DNA from: Betaproteobacteria bacterium
GTDB lineage: Bacteria; Pseudomonadota; Gammaproteobacteria; Burkholderiales; Burkholderiaceae_E
Direction of reading: 5' to 3'
DNA: 6,600 bases
Assembly (NCBI GenBank): GCA_009925965.1
Contig: RFPW01000126.1
Coordinates: forward strand, 1-6,600
Shown: one piece after another, positions 6,175 through 6,600 of the stretch
Layout: each line of letters begins with the position of its first letter
Position numbering within the stretch: the first letter of the stretch is position 1
The notes under the pieces: model-generated
Told to the model about the DNA's origin: nothing
The model's input: the letters and a program-made list of their open reading frames with translations, nothing else
The model's database searches: none
Position numbers and translations under genes: made by a program

Positions 6175-6511
6175 CGCTGGACACGTAAAAGGCTACGGTA
6201 TCGATTTGTTCTGCACTGAGAACTGAGCTGTAGGATGGCATCGCACCGATGCCGTTCCGCATGGCTTTAGCCACCCGCGCCGCATCCGGTTTGAGCTCAT
6301 CCAGAACAGGGCCCACGGCACCGCCCGCTTCAGCGTGTGCCAGGGTATGACACACGGCGCAGGGCGGCTTTGCGCCCTGGCTAAACAAGGCTCGCCCCGC
6401 AGCCAGTCTCGCCGCATCCGGCTCGGCTAGCGCGCCAGTGGTTGTAAACAGAAAAAAGGCGGCCCCCAAGCCAATGGCCCCAAGCCTTTGACTGACCCCT
6501 GCCCCCATCAT
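6161..6511 (-). CDS. Exported mono-heme class I cytochrome c
   Basis: A periplasmic electron carrier of 116 residues from ATG 6511. A signal peptide is visible: Arg9, a hydrophobic core (about 12-25), and an ALA cleavage site after residue 29. The mature part carries one heme site CAVCH (51-55) after FSQGAKPP, then GAVGPVLDELKPD, the probable axial Met91 in IGAMPSYSS, and a C-terminal helix LSAEQIDTVAFYVSS. This layout resembles c6-like cytochromes and the SorB cytochrome subunit of sulfite dehydrogenase as I recall them, but no sorA is in view, so the partner is unknown. The adjacent ATG at 6508 is equally possible. A TTG at 6547 would extend it by 12 residues into the divergent frame and is less likely. 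Its last codon and TAA lie inside the palindrome at 6161-6174. Confidence 0.85.
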   Translation of the reverse strand: MMGAGVSQRLGAIGLGAAFFLFTTTGALAEPDAARLAAGRALFSQGAKPPCAVCHTLAHAEAGGAVGPVLDELKPDAARVAKAMRNGIGAMPSYSSVLSAEQIDTVAFYVSSVSGR

Positions 6512-6523
6512 CCAGAGACCGTC

Positions 6524-6528
6524 AGGAG
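6524..6528 (+). promoter_or_regulatory. Shine-Dalgarno AGGAG for the gene starting at 6535
   Basis: AGGAG lies six bases upstream of ATG 6535. It is the best ribosome-binding site in the window and the main argument that the truncated frame at the right edge is a real gene start. It also lies just outside the divergent cytochrome c start. Confidence 0.6.
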
Positions 6529-6534
6529 AACAGC

Positions 6535-6600
6535 ATGGTCGGCCCAACTGGTGTTGTTATAGCCACCAGCATTTTCAAGTCGGCCTTGGGGCTGAACGTT
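6535..6600 (+). CDS. 5' end of an unidentified gene, cut by the window edge
   Basis: The first 22 codons (MVGPTGVVIATSIFKSALGL then Asn-Val) run open to the window end. The translation is mostly small and hydrophobic with a single Lys, consistent with the start of a membrane protein, but it is too short to assign. A strong Shine-Dalgarno just upstream and an in-frame stop at 6493-6495 support a real start here. It is divergent from the cytochrome c gene, the two ATGs being only 23 bases apart. Confidence 0.5.
   Translation, partial: MVGPTGVVIATSIFKSALGLNV

Noticed and set aside
6492..6499. Third CTGACCCC copy inside the cytochrome c signal-peptide region
   Set aside because: Only eight bases match the 6127-6152 repeat and it is in coding sequence; chance is enough.
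1..6600. CRISPR array, tRNA/rRNA, insertion sequence, phage or toxin-antitoxin system
   Set aside because: No spaced direct repeats, RNA-gene signatures, transposase motifs or toxin-antitoxin gene pair were seen on either strand.

Overview
The window is ordinary, densely coded proteobacterial DNA, high-GC by eye. Genes are tightly packed, the protein families are typical of Beta- or Gammaproteobacteria, and a c-type cytochrome with an export signal points to a Gram-negative periplasm. I cannot name the genus. I see no RNA gene, CRISPR array, transposase, phage gene or attachment site, and no gene-free stretch longer than about 150 bases.

Left part (1-3636, + strand): three co-directional genes for fatty-acyl catabolism. 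They encode a HSD10-type short-chain 3-hydroxyacyl-CoA dehydrogenase, an AMP-forming medium/long-chain acyl-CoA ligase and an acyl-CoA dehydrogenase. Gaps are 3 and 23 bases. The only open frame upstream of the first gene ends in an ATGA overlap with its start, so the operon probably began outside the window. Together they would activate an acid to its CoA thioester, desaturate it at alpha-beta, and oxidise the 3-hydroxyacyl-CoA. The hydratase and thiolase steps are not in view.

Middle (3620-5221): a stand-alone amidase-signature enzyme on the - strand, convergent with the acyl-CoA dehydrogenase and overlapping its end by 17 bases. Its Lys-Ser-Ser triad is intact; its substrate is unknown.

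Right part (5222-6600): a two-gene + strand unit of unrecognised membrane proteins. The first (211 aa) has one membrane segment and a soluble domain that faintly resembles DUF4230 proteins; the second (83 aa) has two membrane segments. A short gap with a 14-base tandem repeat and a perfect 14-base palindrome follows. Then comes a - strand gene for a small exported mono-heme cytochrome c. Divergent from it, a + strand reading frame with a strong Shine-Dalgarno starts at 6535 and runs off the window.

I found no convincing undescribed system. The parts least explained by known biology are the 5222-6115 membrane-protein pair and the tightly nested divergent 5' ends near 6511-6535.
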